Shown one piece after another: positions 9,942-18,499 of a DNA stretch of 64,000 nt (position 1 is the first letter of the stretch; every line of letters begins with the position of its first letter). A program made the position numbers and the translations under genes. The notes below the pieces were generated by a model, which was given only the letters and a program-made list of their open reading frames with translations, was not told where the DNA came from and ran no database searches. The stretch is from Bacillota bacterium. GTDB taxonomy: Bacteria > Bacillota > Clostridia > Acetivibrionales > DTU013. The stretch lies in assembly GCA_023433505.1 (NCBI GenBank), contig JAEZCO010000048.1:1-64000 (forward strand). The letters are read 5' to 3'.

Positions 9942-10847
9942 ATGAGGATCAGGCAACAGTCATTGAAATTGCAAACACAGCTACACCTGATGATATTACC
10001 GGCGCTTATACTCATAGTTATCTATGCGTATGGTCCAATGCTTGGATTGGTCATGGCATTTCAGGAATTTAATCCTGCCAGCGGCTGGTTGCATTCAGAG
10101 TGGGTAGGGCTGGAGAATTTCTCCTATATTTTTCTTCTGCCGAATTTTGTGAAAGTACTATGGAACACGCTATTCATTTCATTTATGGAGATCGTAATCG
10201 GCCAGGTCCTGGCTATCGTTATTACTCTTTTGCTGAATGAAGTCTATAACCGCTATATAAAGGGCGGCATTCAAACCATCATTTATTTGCCTCATTTTCT
10301 TTCATGGGTTATCATGGGCGGAATTTTACTGGAGGTGCTTTCCCTGGAGGATGGAATTGTAAATCGGATGCTCACGGGAATAGGAATAGCCCAGGTTCCA
10401 TTTCTCGGGGATCCGAAAGTTTTTCCCTGGACGCTTATTTTTTCTCACATATGGAAGGAAGTCGGTTTCGCCACCATTGTGTTGCTTGCATCTTTAACCG
10501 GTATAAATCCTACGCTGTATGAAGCTGGTAAAATTGACGGCGCCGGGAAGTTGAAGCTTACCTGGCATGTAACTTTACCGGGAATGGCTCCCGTCATCAT
10601 CCTTGTTAGTGTTCTCAGCATAGGAAATTTGCTGAATGCAGGTTTTGAGCAGGTGATGACCCTTTACAATCCTGTGGTATATGAAACGGGAGATATCATC
10701 GATACCTTTGTTTACAGGCTTGGCCTGGTTCAGGCGAGGTATTCGCTGGCTGCTGCCGTGGGCTTGTTCAAGTCCTTCGTATCCTTGACGCTGGTATCGT
10801 TATCTTATTTTCTTGCCTACCGCCTGGCGAATTACAGAATTTTCTGA
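9942..10847 (+). CDS. ABC transporter permease, LplB type
   Basis: The 301-residue inner-membrane permease forms half of the channel of a CUT1-type sugar importer. About six membrane spans are visible, starting with LMILPALILIVIYAYGPM. The EAA loop that contacts the ATPase is EAGKIDGAGKLKLTWHVTLPG. The longest frame starts at 9852, but ATG 9942, preceded by AAGGGG, gives the usual LplB N-terminus. No ATPase gene is present in the operon, as is usual where one shared MsmK-like ATPase serves several importers. Confidence 0.92.
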   Translation: MRIRQQSLKLQTQLHLMILPALILIVIYAYGPMLGLVMAFQEFNPASGWLHSEWVGLENFSYIFLLPNFVKVLWNTLFISFMEIVIGQVLAIVITLLLNEVYNRYIKGGIQTIIYLPHFLSWVIMGGILLEVLSLEDGIVNRMLTGIGIAQVPFLGDPKVFPWTLIFSHIWKEVGFATIVLLASLTGINPTLYEAGKIDGAGKLKLTWHVTLPGMAPVIILVSVLSIGNLLNAGFEQVMTLYNPVVYETGDIIDTFVYRLGLVQARYSLAAAVGLFKSFVSLTLVSLSYFLAYRLANYRIF

Positions 10848-10863
10848 AGGAGGTGTTTGCGGT

Positions 10864-11748
10864 ATGAATAGGTCAAGCTGGCCTGAGAAAACCTTTACTG
10901 TTTTCAATTACATTTTTTTGATCTGTTTCGCTTTGCTTTGCATAGCGCCTCTGGTTCATATATTGGCGCTGTCCTTCAGCTCCAGCGCTGCAATTTCGGC
11001 AGGTGAGGTATTTTTCATTCCTAAAAAATTTACCATGGCAGCCTACGATTATTGCCTTAAAAAACAGGAGTTTTTACGTTCATTAATGGTATCGGCCGAA
11101 AGAATTTTGCTGGGTATCCCTGTCAATATGATTCTGACCATTCTTGCTGCCTACCCGTTATCCAAGGAGGGTAAAACTTTCAAGGGACGCACGCTGTATG
11201 CATGGATATTTGTATTTACCATCCTGTTCGGCGGCGGTCTTATTCCCACCTTCATGGTTGTCTATAAGACCGGGCTTATCGATAAAATATGGTCGTTGGT
11301 TTTACCCGGGGCCGTGCCTGTGTTCAATATTGTTTTGCTGCTGAATTTCTTCAGAAGCATTCCGAAGGAAATGGAGGAGGCCGCCAAAATGGATGGCGCA
11401 GGGCATTGGACGATACTGTGGAGGGTCTATGTGCCGCTGTCTGCGGCGGCTCTTTCGACGATAGCGCTTTTCTCTTTTATCGGCCATTGGAATTCCTGGT
11501 TTGATGGGATTATTTATATGAACTCAAATAAGAATTATCCTCTGCAGAGTTATTTGCAGGTGCTGGTCATCAAGATGGACCTGTCGTCTGTTTCTCACGA
11601 TAAAACCGTTCTTGACTATAACAAGCTTTCTAATAACAATTTAAGGGCATCCCAGGTTATCCTGGGCACCATCCCCATATTTCTGGTGTACCCGTTCCTG
11701 CAGAGGTATTTTGCAACCGGTATCACGCTGGGCAGCGTAAAGGAATGA
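10864..11748 (+). CDS. ABC transporter permease, LplC/YtcP type
   Basis: This 294-residue second permease of the importer has about six membrane spans and the EAA loop EEAAKMDGAGHWTILWRVYVP. The C-terminus YPFLQRYFATGITLGSVKE is the standard ending of this family. The start chosen is ATG 10864, 7 bases after GGAGGTG, rather than the longer frame from 10813 that overlaps the previous gene. It lies 16 bases after the first permease stop and is certainly co-transcribed with it. Confidence 0.93.
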   Translation: MNRSSWPEKTFTVFNYIFLICFALLCIAPLVHILALSFSSSAAISAGEVFFIPKKFTMAAYDYCLKKQEFLRSLMVSAERILLGIPVNMILTILAAYPLSKEGKTFKGRTLYAWIFVFTILFGGGLIPTFMVVYKTGLIDKIWSLVLPGAVPVFNIVLLLNFFRSIPKEMEEAAKMDGAGHWTILWRVYVPLSAAALSTIALFSFIGHWNSWFDGIIYMNSNKNYPLQSYLQVLVIKMDLSSVSHDKTVLDYNKLSNNNLRASQVILGTIPIFLVYPFLQRYFATGITLGSVKE

Positions 11749-11789
11749 GCCGTATTGTTTTATAAAAAATTTCATGGGAGCGTATTCAA

Positions 11790-13436
11790 ATGGAGGCTAT
11801 TCAATATAAGGATATCGTTTTAAAAGGAGAGGTTGCGGCACGGGGGATAAAGAATTTTGCCCGGCTGCATGACCGATTTTACACACCCGGAGTCGTTGGC
11901 AGCTCCGAGGCCGAAAACGTCGGCTGGCCAGGGGATTGGGAGGGGCGGACGATTCTGGCGCTCACGCTGATGGGGCAGAACCTTAAGGCGGACCCGGCAT
12001 ACCTGGAGGAAATCATCACCGATATCCTGTCCGGGCTCAATGCCGGTGGGTACAGGGGCGATTTGCTGGAGCATGGATCAATAAACGAACAGCAGCTGGC
12101 CGGACATGGATGGCTGCTCCGCGGCCTGGCCGAGGTTTATCTATGGAAAGGCGACGGGAAGATAAAAACAGCCATTGAACGTATTGTGAATTCTCTTTAC
12201 CTTCCTCTCGCAGGACGGTTTTCCAGTTATCCTGCGCAGCCTGAAGACAGAGGGGGATATGAAGGAAAGGCGGCGGGGGACCTTACGGGGGAAACCGTCG
12301 GCGGCTGGCGCATATCCAGTGACACAGGCTGTGCCTTTATCGCGCTTGACGGCCTTACACAGGTCTATGAGCTTTTTGGCGGTCCGGCATTGGGCCAGCT
12401 TATTGATGAGATGATCAACACCTTCCTGAAAATTGACTTTATAGGAATAACGATGCAGACCCATGCCACATTAACTGCCACAAGGGGCATCCTGAGGATG
12501 TATACCCTTGACCGGCGTCCGGAGCTGCTGGAGGCTGTACGCAGGATATTCGGATTATATAAGCTTGAGGGCATGACTGAAAATTTTGCCAATTACAATT
12601 GGTTCTGCAAACCGGAATGGACCGAACCCTGCGGCATAATCGACGCATTTATGCTGGCGGCGTCCTTGTGGCAATATACCGGTGAAGCTGCCTATCTGGA
12701 AGACGCCCATAATATTTGGTACAACGGGGTATGCCGCGGGCAAAGGCCCAACGGCGGATTCGGCTGTGATCAATGTGTTACCGACGGCACCTTGCGCGTT
12801 TACAGTAATTATTATGAGGCGTATTGGTGCTGCACCATGCGCGGCGGCGAAGGTCTGTCTTCCATCTCACGCTTCAGCCTGTATAAGGAGGAGGACACTT
12901 TGCTCCTGCCATTCTATCTGGATAGCATTATTACTCTCCAGGACGGCTCCGAAACAGTTATCCGAGAGACTTCACACTATCCTTTAGAGGGAGCGGTGCA
13001 GTTGGAGGTGCTGGAAGGCAACGGTAAGAATTATACGCTGAAGCTGTACCTGCCACCCTGGGCCCAAAAGCCGGAGGTCTTTCAAAATGGCAGACAAATA
13101 CCTTTCGAGGAGATTAATGGCTTTGTTGTATTTGCTGCCTGCTTTAACAAAGGCGATAGACTCAATCTGCATTTCGATATTCCTATATACGCATCCGATA
13201 CCATAGGGATGCTTCATGCGGGAAAAGGCCTTAAAACGGTACGCCATGGAACTTTGGTGCTGGGGGCAAAGCTTGAGGAAGCTCCGCTAAATATCGAGCC
13301 GGTTTCGCTTACGTACAAGGGAAACGGCAGATATGAGGGCAATGGCGTAAAGCTTTTTCCATTGAATGAAGCATATTTGCTGGAGGAGAAAGCCGTCCGG
13401 GAAAGTGCTTACCGGATTTTATTCAATGTATTTTGA
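11790..13436 (+). CDS. GH127-type (DUF1680) beta-L-arabinofuranosidase-like glycosidase
   Basis: The 548-residue protein lacks a signal peptide and so acts in the cytoplasm on imported oligosaccharides. The alpha/alpha-barrel of DUF1680/GH127 is recognisable. In characterised members zinc is bound by a Glu-x-Cys and an adjacent Cys-Cys pair, one of which is the nucleophile. Here WTEPCG (Glu279, Cys281) and YWCCTMRGGEG (Cys347-Cys348) match. The motif YNW.CKPEW precedes them, and a C-terminal beta-sandwich follows. It is the last gene of the operon, 41 bases after the permease, and is followed by a strong terminator. Beta-L-arabinofuranosidase is the founding activity, but DUF1680 contains other specificities. 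Confidence 0.85.
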   Translation: MEAIQYKDIVLKGEVAARGIKNFARLHDRFYTPGVVGSSEAENVGWPGDWEGRTILALTLMGQNLKADPAYLEEIITDILSGLNAGGYRGDLLEHGSINEQQLAGHGWLLRGLAEVYLWKGDGKIKTAIERIVNSLYLPLAGRFSSYPAQPEDRGGYEGKAAGDLTGETVGGWRISSDTGCAFIALDGLTQVYELFGGPALGQLIDEMINTFLKIDFIGITMQTHATLTATRGILRMYTLDRRPELLEAVRRIFGLYKLEGMTENFANYNWFCKPEWTEPCGIIDAFMLAASLWQYTGEAAYLEDAHNIWYNGVCRGQRPNGGFGCDQCVTDGTLRVYSNYYEAYWCCTMRGGEGLSSISRFSLYKEEDTLLLPFYLDSIITLQDGSETVIRETSHYPLEGAVQLEVLEGNGKNYTLKLYLPPWAQKPEVFQNGRQIPFEEINGFVVFAACFNKGDRLNLHFDIPIYASDTIGMLHAGKGLKTVRHGTLVLGAKLEEAPLNIEPVSLTYKGNGRYEGNGVKLFPLNEAYLLEEKAVRESAYRILFNVF

Positions 13437-13484
13437 AAATGAAAGATAAAGGGAAATTAAATCCTTATCTTAAGTAACGATTAA

Positions 13485-13530
13485 AAATGAGAGGCACATA
13501 TTTGTACAATATTGTGCCTCTCGTTTTTCA
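13485..13530 (+). terminator. Intrinsic terminator of the GH127 operon
   Basis: GAGAGGCACA (13489-13498) pairs perfectly with TGTGCCTCTC (13513-13522) and is followed by G and TTTTT (13524-13528). It lies 50 bases after the GH127 stop, so it ends the operon. Confidence 0.9.
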
Positions 13531-13676
13531 TTGGGGTCGTTATAACCCCGCATCATATTCTCAGGAATAGTGGATAGGAACTTGCTTTTTATTATATCGG
13601 TGATTTTGTATCGAGGCAAGAACGATTCTGGATAAAAATGTAAAAAACAGCCATGGTTCTATAAATTATGCGTCTA

Positions 13677-13736
13677 TGCCTTATAAACAGCTTTGCCAAT
13701 TCCATTCTCAGACTTATTGTCTGGATGTATTTCAGA
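13677..13736. repeat. Left copy of the island-flanking direct repeat
   Basis: This 60-bp segment recurs at 20495-20555 in the same orientation with two substitutions and one single-base indel. Both copies lie inside remnants of an IS91-family transposase, and they bracket the nitrogenase-like operon. Confidence 0.85.
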
Positions 13737-13930
13737 CGTTCCAGAGAAATGGGTGCTCGGATAATATAGCGGGCAAGCCTTTCTATAGCGTCGGTATCTG
13801 AAAAGCTGACAGGGAAACCTCAGTGAATGTTAAAACCGGAATGCTGCCAGGTTGCCATATTATTGATAACAGCAAGACGGATGACTTTGTCTTTCTTGAG
13901 CATCTGTTGTGATAAAGTATGAAATAAAAA
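13677..13930 (-). pseudogene. IS91-family (Y2) transposase remnant, middle part
   Basis: Read on the minus strand, the sequence encodes QQMLKKDKVIRLAV, then TWQHSGFNIH, an in-frame TGA, then GFPVSFSDTDAIERLARYI and IRAPISLERLKYI. These are hallmark blocks of IS91/IS1294-type rolling-circle transposases (SWRHSGF, LARYIIRAPFS). The stop codon in the middle and a one-base deletion after LKYI show decay. The C-terminal catalytic part is absent here but is found at 20345-20555, so the two remnants are complementary. Confidence 0.75.
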
Positions 13931-13933
13931 TAC

Positions 13934-13962
13934 TTGACTTGAAGGAAAAACAAGAATATAAT
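13934..13962 (+). promoter_or_regulatory. Consensus sigma-A promoter of the nitrogenase-like operon
   Basis: TTGACT at 13934-13939 and TATAAT at 13957-13962 are separated by exactly 17 bases. Transcription should start near 13969, directly at the first palindrome. Confidence 0.75.
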
Positions 13963-13968
13963 CTTAAA

Positions 13969-14019
13969 TGTTAGAAAAGTCTAACATTATTTTAAGCAAA
14001 AAGTTAGACTAGTCTAACT
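13969..14019 (+). promoter_or_regulatory. Two palindromic operators, DtxR/MntR-like
   Basis: TGTTAGAAAAGTCTAACA (13969-13986) is an imperfect palindrome, and AGTTAGACTAGTCTAACT (14002-14019) a perfect 18-bp one. They share the half-site GTTAGA and lie just downstream of the promoter, so a bound repressor would block transcription. The TTAG...CTAA form resembles operators of the DtxR/MntR/SirR iron or manganese regulators. Assignment to that family is an inference; no such regulator gene is in the window. Confidence 0.6.
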
Positions 14020-14042
14020 AATTTACATAGGAGATTGATAGC

Positions 14043-14795
14043 GTGCATAGAATTGCGATTTATGGAAAGGGCGGCATAGGCAAATCCACAACCACATCCA
14101 ATTTGTCGGCTGCTTTGTCAAAAAGCGGTTATAAAATCATGCAGATCGGATGTGATCCGAAGGCAGATTCTACAAATAGTCTCAGCGGGGGAATCCCCAT
14201 TCCTACAGTGCTCGATGTTATACGTTCCAAACCTGAGGGAATCACCCTGGAGGATATTGTTTTTGAAGGATCCGGCGGAATTCTTTGTGTGGAAGCGGGT
14301 GGTCCCACTCCAGGTATCGGCTGTGCAGGCCGGGGAATAATCACTGCCTTTGAAAAACTGGAAGAGCTTCATGCTTATGAAACATATAAACCGGACATTG
14401 TCCTCTATGACGTCCTTGGCGATGTCGTATGCGGAGGGTTTGCCATGCCCATCCGGGGCGGGTATGCCAGGGATGTGTTTATTGTGACGTCTGGTGAAAA
14501 AATGTCCCTCTATGCAGCGGCAAATATTGCAGCAGCGGTAAACAATTTTAAAAACAGGGGGTATGCCCGTCTTTCCGGTATAATACTGAACTCCCGAAAC
14601 ATTGAAAAAGAACATGAACTTGTTTCCAGTCTGGCAGAGGTCATAGGCAGTGAGATTATCAGTGTACTGAGCCGGAGCCCCTATGTGCAAAAAGCTGAAG
14701 AACAAAATAAAACCGTCGTAGATGCGTTTCCGGACAGTCCCATGGCTATGGAATACAGGGAGATGGCAAAAAAGGTACTGGAGGTGTGTGAATAG
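14043..14795 (+). CDS. NifH-like ATP-dependent reductase (nitrogenase iron protein family)
   Basis: The 250-residue protein belongs to the NifH/BchL/CfbC family of homodimeric 4Fe-4S ATPases, which pass single electrons to a partner. The P-loop YGKGGIGKSTT is at residues 7-17 and IGCDPKADST follows as switch I. The two cluster Cys are present in GGPTPGIGCAGRG (near 94) and DVLGDVVCGGFAMP (near 129). It is shorter than true NifH (about 275-295), and no nifDKENB genes are nearby. It is therefore a nitrogenase-like reductase and not nitrogen fixation. GTG is the start codon, 10 bases after AGGAG. It is the first gene of a six-gene operon; the next gene starts immediately after its stop codon. 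Confidence 0.9.
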   Translation: MHRIAIYGKGGIGKSTTTSNLSAALSKSGYKIMQIGCDPKADSTNSLSGGIPIPTVLDVIRSKPEGITLEDIVFEGSGGILCVEAGGPTPGIGCAGRGIITAFEKLEELHAYETYKPDIVLYDVLGDVVCGGFAMPIRGGYARDVFIVTSGEKMSLYAAANIAAAVNNFKNRGYARLSGIILNSRNIEKEHELVSSLAEVIGSEIISVLSRSPYVQKAEEQNKTVVDAFPDSPMAMEYREMAKKVLEVCE

Positions 14796-16076
14796 ATGCA
14801 ATTGACTGAAGAGCAGCAAACAAAACTGTCTGCGCATTTTACGGACACGGTAAGGTATTGTTCTCCATCCCATGGGGGCTGGGGAGTGGTCAGGATGGGC
14901 ATGCTTGTACCGGAGAGCTATCAGCTTTTCGTTTGTCCCTTTGCATGCGGACGGCATGGTGCTATCGGCGCCATTGTTCAAGGATTAAAGCACAGGCTTT
15001 CATACCTGTACATCGATGAGGCGGATATTGTGTCAGGAGGGTATGAGCAGCTTATATGCGAAGCAGTTGAAGAGCTTCTCAATGAATTGGAGACCAGACC
15101 CAAAGTGCTTATGATCTTTGTAAGCTGCATTGACGATTTGCTTGGCACTGACCATGATGCAATATTGCAAACATTGCGCCGGAGTCATAAGGAGATAAGA
15201 TTCACCGTATGCCATATGAATCCGATTTCTCTTGACGGCAATGTACCTCCACCGGTCAATATTCAAAGAAAAATGTATGGCTTACTGGAACGGTCCCAAG
15301 AGCCGGTCCTTGAACAGGCTGCATTCATAGGGAACAATGTGGCGATCGACTTAAACAGTGAGGTTTTTGAGGTGCTGTCGGCATCGGGGTACACAGAAGT
15401 AAAGCATATTTCAAAATGTGCAACCTTTGCCGAATTTCAAAAGCTGGCCAGGGGGAGTCTGAACATGGTCCCAACGCCTGTAGGCCTTGCAGCTGCCAAG
15501 GATGTAATGGAGAAGCTGGGTATAGAATATGTATACATGCCTGTAAGCTATGAGTTTGAAGAAATTGACAGGTATTATGAAAAAATTCTTTCGAAAGCAA
15601 AGAGTAAAATGGATTTTTCAAAGTACCGGAACAAGGCCATGTCTGCCATTTCATCTGCAAAAATTGAAATAGGGGAGATGCCTGTCGTTATTGACGGTTC
15701 GGCGACGGTTCGGCCGTTTACTCTGGCAAAACTCCTGGTTTCCTTCGGATTTCACGTGGGGGAGATTTATGCTCAGCAATGCATTGAAATAGAGAAGAAA
15801 AGTTACTTGTGGCTTTCTGAAAATGCACCCGGTATTAAAATTCTCCAGCCGGAGCATCCGAGAGCTCCCGTTGTGCGGAAGCAGGAAAGGGAATGTCTTG
15901 CCATTGGCTTTGAAGGAGCTTATTTATCCGGAGCAAGGCATGTGGTCAATCTTGCCAATGATGAAACGCTCTACGGTTATCATGGCATAGAAAAGCTTAT
16001 GGATATGATGGTTTGTGCAACCAGGTCAAAGACAGACCTGCTTTCTCTGATTAATCAGTATGGCCTGGTCATTTGA
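14796..16076 (+). CDS. Nitrogenase component 1-like subunit (NifD/NifE-like)
   Basis: This 426-residue protein is a distant relative of NifD/NifE/BchN. Cys22 (RYCSP), Cys47 or Cys51 (FVCPFACGRHGAIGA) and Cys111 (VSCIDDLLGTD) are spaced about 25 and 64 residues apart. This is close to the P-cluster ligands of NifD, so a bridging 4Fe-4S or P-like cluster is likely. It starts at the base after the NifH-like stop codon, and 71 bases separate it from the second subunit. I see no clear equivalents of the FeMo-cofactor Cys and His ligands, which argues against N2 reduction. The substrate is unknown. Known relatives reduce tetrapyrroles (BchNB, BchYZ, CfbD) or alkyl thioethers (Mar). Confidence 0.85.
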   Translation: MQLTEEQQTKLSAHFTDTVRYCSPSHGGWGVVRMGMLVPESYQLFVCPFACGRHGAIGAIVQGLKHRLSYLYIDEADIVSGGYEQLICEAVEELLNELETRPKVLMIFVSCIDDLLGTDHDAILQTLRRSHKEIRFTVCHMNPISLDGNVPPPVNIQRKMYGLLERSQEPVLEQAAFIGNNVAIDLNSEVFEVLSASGYTEVKHISKCATFAEFQKLARGSLNMVPTPVGLAAAKDVMEKLGIEYVYMPVSYEFEEIDRYYEKILSKAKSKMDFSKYRNKAMSAISSAKIEIGEMPVVIDGSATVRPFTLAKLLVSFGFHVGEIYAQQCIEIEKKSYLWLSENAPGIKILQPEHPRAPVVRKQERECLAIGFEGAYLSGARHVVNLANDETLYGYHGIEKLMDMMVCATRSKTDLLSLINQYGLVI

Positions 16077-16147
16077 AAAAAACATGAAAGCATTTAAGGC
16101 TCCAGGGAAAGCTGTATTAATTTCAAAAGTTTATCGGAGGTACAGGT

Positions 16148-17302
16148 ATGAACAAATTGGCAGTAAAATTGCCCCCCTTTTCCCCGGATTACTCCGGTGT
16201 ATGCTCGGCGTTATTTGAAGTGGGCGGGATGATGGTTATCCATGATGCGTCAGGCTGTACGGGAAATTATACGGGATACGACGAGCCGCGCTGGTATGAT
16301 TCCAAATCTTTTGTGTATTGCTCTGCGCTGAGGGAAATTGACGCTGTTATGGGCAATGACAGCAAATTCATTGAGAAAATAGCCAATGCGGCGGTTGAAC
16401 TGAATCCTGCGTTCATATGCATGCTGGGGAGTCCGGTACCCATGGTCATAGGCAGTGATCTTGAGGGGATTGCGCTGGAAATTGAATCGCTGACCGGCAT
16501 TCCTGCTTTTGGGTTCCAGACGACGGGACTACGGTATTATGACAGGGGGGTGTCGGATGCATTTTTAGCCGTATCAAAACGCTTTGTGACAAACGCGCAT
16601 AAAAAAAGGCCACACACGGTCAATCTGCTCGGCGCCACGCCCATTGACTTTGCTGCAGGCAGCAACATAAAAGACTTCAGGAGAGAATTTCAAGCCCGGG
16701 GCCTTGAGGTGCTTTCCGTATTTGCCATGGATTGCAGTCTGGAGCAAATAAAAGAGAGCAGTGCTGCCACTGTCAATGTAGTCATTTCGGCAAGCGGCCT
16801 GCCATTGGCCCAGCATTTTTACAAAACCTTTAATACCCCCTATGTGATAGGACAGCCCATAGGGAAGAAAAATTCAGACAAGCTTTGCCAGCTGGTTGAA
16901 AGGGCGGGCAGAACAGGGCAAAAGCTGGCAAACATAATTCCTGAAAAGCAAGATGCCCACATTCTTTTCATTGGAGAACAAGTAACGATGCATTCACTGA
17001 GGGCTTGCCTGTACGAGGATTTTGACATGATTGGAGCAAACCTCGGCTGTCTGTTCAATTCCATACCGGATATTACAGCCTCGTCGGATATTTCGCTGGC
17101 TTCGGAAAAAGCCATCAGCAATGCGGTAAACAGCGGCGGATATACCCATCTTGTTGCCGATCCGCTTTTACAGCAGTTATGTAAAAAAACCATGCATTTT
17201 ACCCCGCTTCCTCATGTGGCAGTATCCAGCAAGATACATTGGAATAAGCCTCCGGAGCTTGCGGGAGAAAAAATAAATACAATTTTGAAAGGAATCATGT
17301 AA
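16148..17302 (+). CDS. Nitrogenase component 1-like subunit (NifK/NifN-like)
   Basis: The 384-residue second component-1 subunit would pair with the preceding protein in an alpha2beta2-type complex. Cys19 (YSGVCSALF), Cys37 (ASGCTGNYTG) and Cys91 (FICMLGSPVPMVIGSD) lie in the same context as the cluster ligands of NifK/NifN. The short N-terminus and overall length are nearer to NifN, BchB and CfbD-like proteins than to NifK (about 520). ATCGGAGGTACAGGT precedes the ATG at good spacing. The stop codon abuts the start of the binding-protein gene at 17303, which ties this enzyme to the transporter. Confidence 0.85.
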   Translation: MNKLAVKLPPFSPDYSGVCSALFEVGGMMVIHDASGCTGNYTGYDEPRWYDSKSFVYCSALREIDAVMGNDSKFIEKIANAAVELNPAFICMLGSPVPMVIGSDLEGIALEIESLTGIPAFGFQTTGLRYYDRGVSDAFLAVSKRFVTNAHKKRPHTVNLLGATPIDFAAGSNIKDFRREFQARGLEVLSVFAMDCSLEQIKESSAATVNVVISASGLPLAQHFYKTFNTPYVIGQPIGKKNSDKLCQLVERAGRTGQKLANIIPEKQDAHILFIGEQVTMHSLRACLYEDFDMIGANLGCLFNSIPDITASSDISLASEKAISNAVNSGGYTHLVADPLLQQLCKKTMHFTPLPHVAVSSKIHWNKPPELAGEKINTILKGIM

Positions 17303-18496
17303 ATGAAAAAATTAGTTACGCTATTACTGGCTTTATGTATGTGCATTTTGTCTGCCACCGCCTGCACACAGCAGACAGATACACCGGCCGGGCAGGTGGA
17401 AAAATCCTCCGGACAAATTGAAGAGACTTCCAATCAGACGTCGGGTTTGACGGGGACTGCAGATAAAGCCGCAGAAAAAGGGACACGCGTCATTGTAGAC
17501 CAGGCAGGCAACGAGGTGGAAATTCCTGTAGATATTGAACGGGTAGTAATTACTTCCATATGGCCGCTTCCGTCGGTTTATGTACTTTTCCAGGGTTCCG
17601 CCGATAAGCTGGTGGGGATGCATCCGGCGTCGTTAAGTGCCGCCAAGTATTCAATGCTCACCAAAGTAGCTCCGGAGATCAAGGATGTAGAAACAGGTTT
17701 TATTCAAAACGGGGAAATTAATGTGGAAGAACTAATAAAACTGGACCCGGACGTAGTTTTCTACAGTGCGTCGAATACGGTGGAAAAAGAGATTCTTGAA
17801 AAAGCAGGGATCCCGGCAGTGGGCTTCAGTACGTCCATCGCAAAATTCAATACGGTTGAAACCGTTAATCAATGGGTTCAGCAGCTTGGCGTTATTTTTA
17901 ATGAAGAAGATAAGGCGAAGGGTATCACGGAATATGGCAATGAAGTTTATACCGAAATCCAGAGCCGGCTCAAGAGTGTGGGTGAGAAAGACAAGCCGAG
18001 AGTTTTGATTTTGTTCAAGTACAGCGATACGCAATTTCAAACCTCGGGAAGCAATTTTTTCGGACAATACTGGTGTGAAGCATCCGGAGCAATCAATGTA
18101 GCATCAGGGCTCAGCGGGATGGTGGATATCAACATGGAGCAAGTGTATGAATGGAATCCGGATATAATTTACATAACGAATTTTTCCCAATATATGCCGG
18201 AGGACCTGTTTGCCAACAAGGCGTTGGAGGGCCATGACTGGAGCGGGGTAAAGGCTGTCAAGGAAAAAAAGGTCTATAAATATCCCCTTGGAATGTACCG
18301 GTGGTTTCCGCCTTCCTCCGATTCACCGCTTTGCCTGTGGTTTCTGGCAAAAACAAACCATCCGGAGCTGTTTAAGGACATTGACCTGGAACAGAAGGTA
18401 AAGGAGTACTATGAAAAATTTTATAAGATAAAGCTTACGGACGGTGAAGTGAACACCATCTTTCATCCGGCAAGAGAAGGGGCAGATGGAGTATAG
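17303..18496 (+). CDS. Metal-chelate/cobalamin-type ABC substrate-binding lipoprotein (BtuF/FepB fold)
   Basis: This 397-residue lipoprotein has a signal peptide ending in LSATAC with lipidated Cys21. A Ser/Thr/Gln-rich spacer follows, then a class III binding domain starting DQAGNEVEIPVDIERVV, the classic opening of BtuF, FepB and HmuT proteins. ELIKLDPDVVFY and WNPDIIYITN are typical inter-strand motifs. The ligand is likely an iron siderophore, cobalamin or other metal tetrapyrrole. It begins directly after the NifK/N-like stop, so expression is coupled. This placement suggests that the imported ligand is the substrate, product or cofactor source of the nitrogenase-like enzyme. Confidence 0.9.
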   Translation: MKKLVTLLLALCMCILSATACTQQTDTPAGQVEKSSGQIEETSNQTSGLTGTADKAAEKGTRVIVDQAGNEVEIPVDIERVVITSIWPLPSVYVLFQGSADKLVGMHPASLSAAKYSMLTKVAPEIKDVETGFIQNGEINVEELIKLDPDVVFYSASNTVEKEILEKAGIPAVGFSTSIAKFNTVETVNQWVQQLGVIFNEEDKAKGITEYGNEVYTEIQSRLKSVGEKDKPRVLILFKYSDTQFQTSGSNFFGQYWCEASGAINVASGLSGMVDINMEQVYEWNPDIIYITNFSQYMPEDLFANKALEGHDWSGVKAVKEKKVYKYPLGMYRWFPPSSDSPLCLWFLAKTNHPELFKDIDLEQKVKEYYEKFYKIKLTDGEVNTIFHPAREGADGV

Positions 18497-18499
18497 TAA

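Noticed and set aside
14118..14981. A 287-codon minus-strand frame across the NifH-like and NifD-like genes
   Set aside because: It crosses the junction of two well-supported genes and encodes no known domain.
14043..17302. True nitrogen fixation genes
   Set aside because: The component-1 proteins are short, FeMo-cofactor ligands were not found, and nifB, nifE and nifN partners are absent. These are nitrogenase-like proteins of another function.
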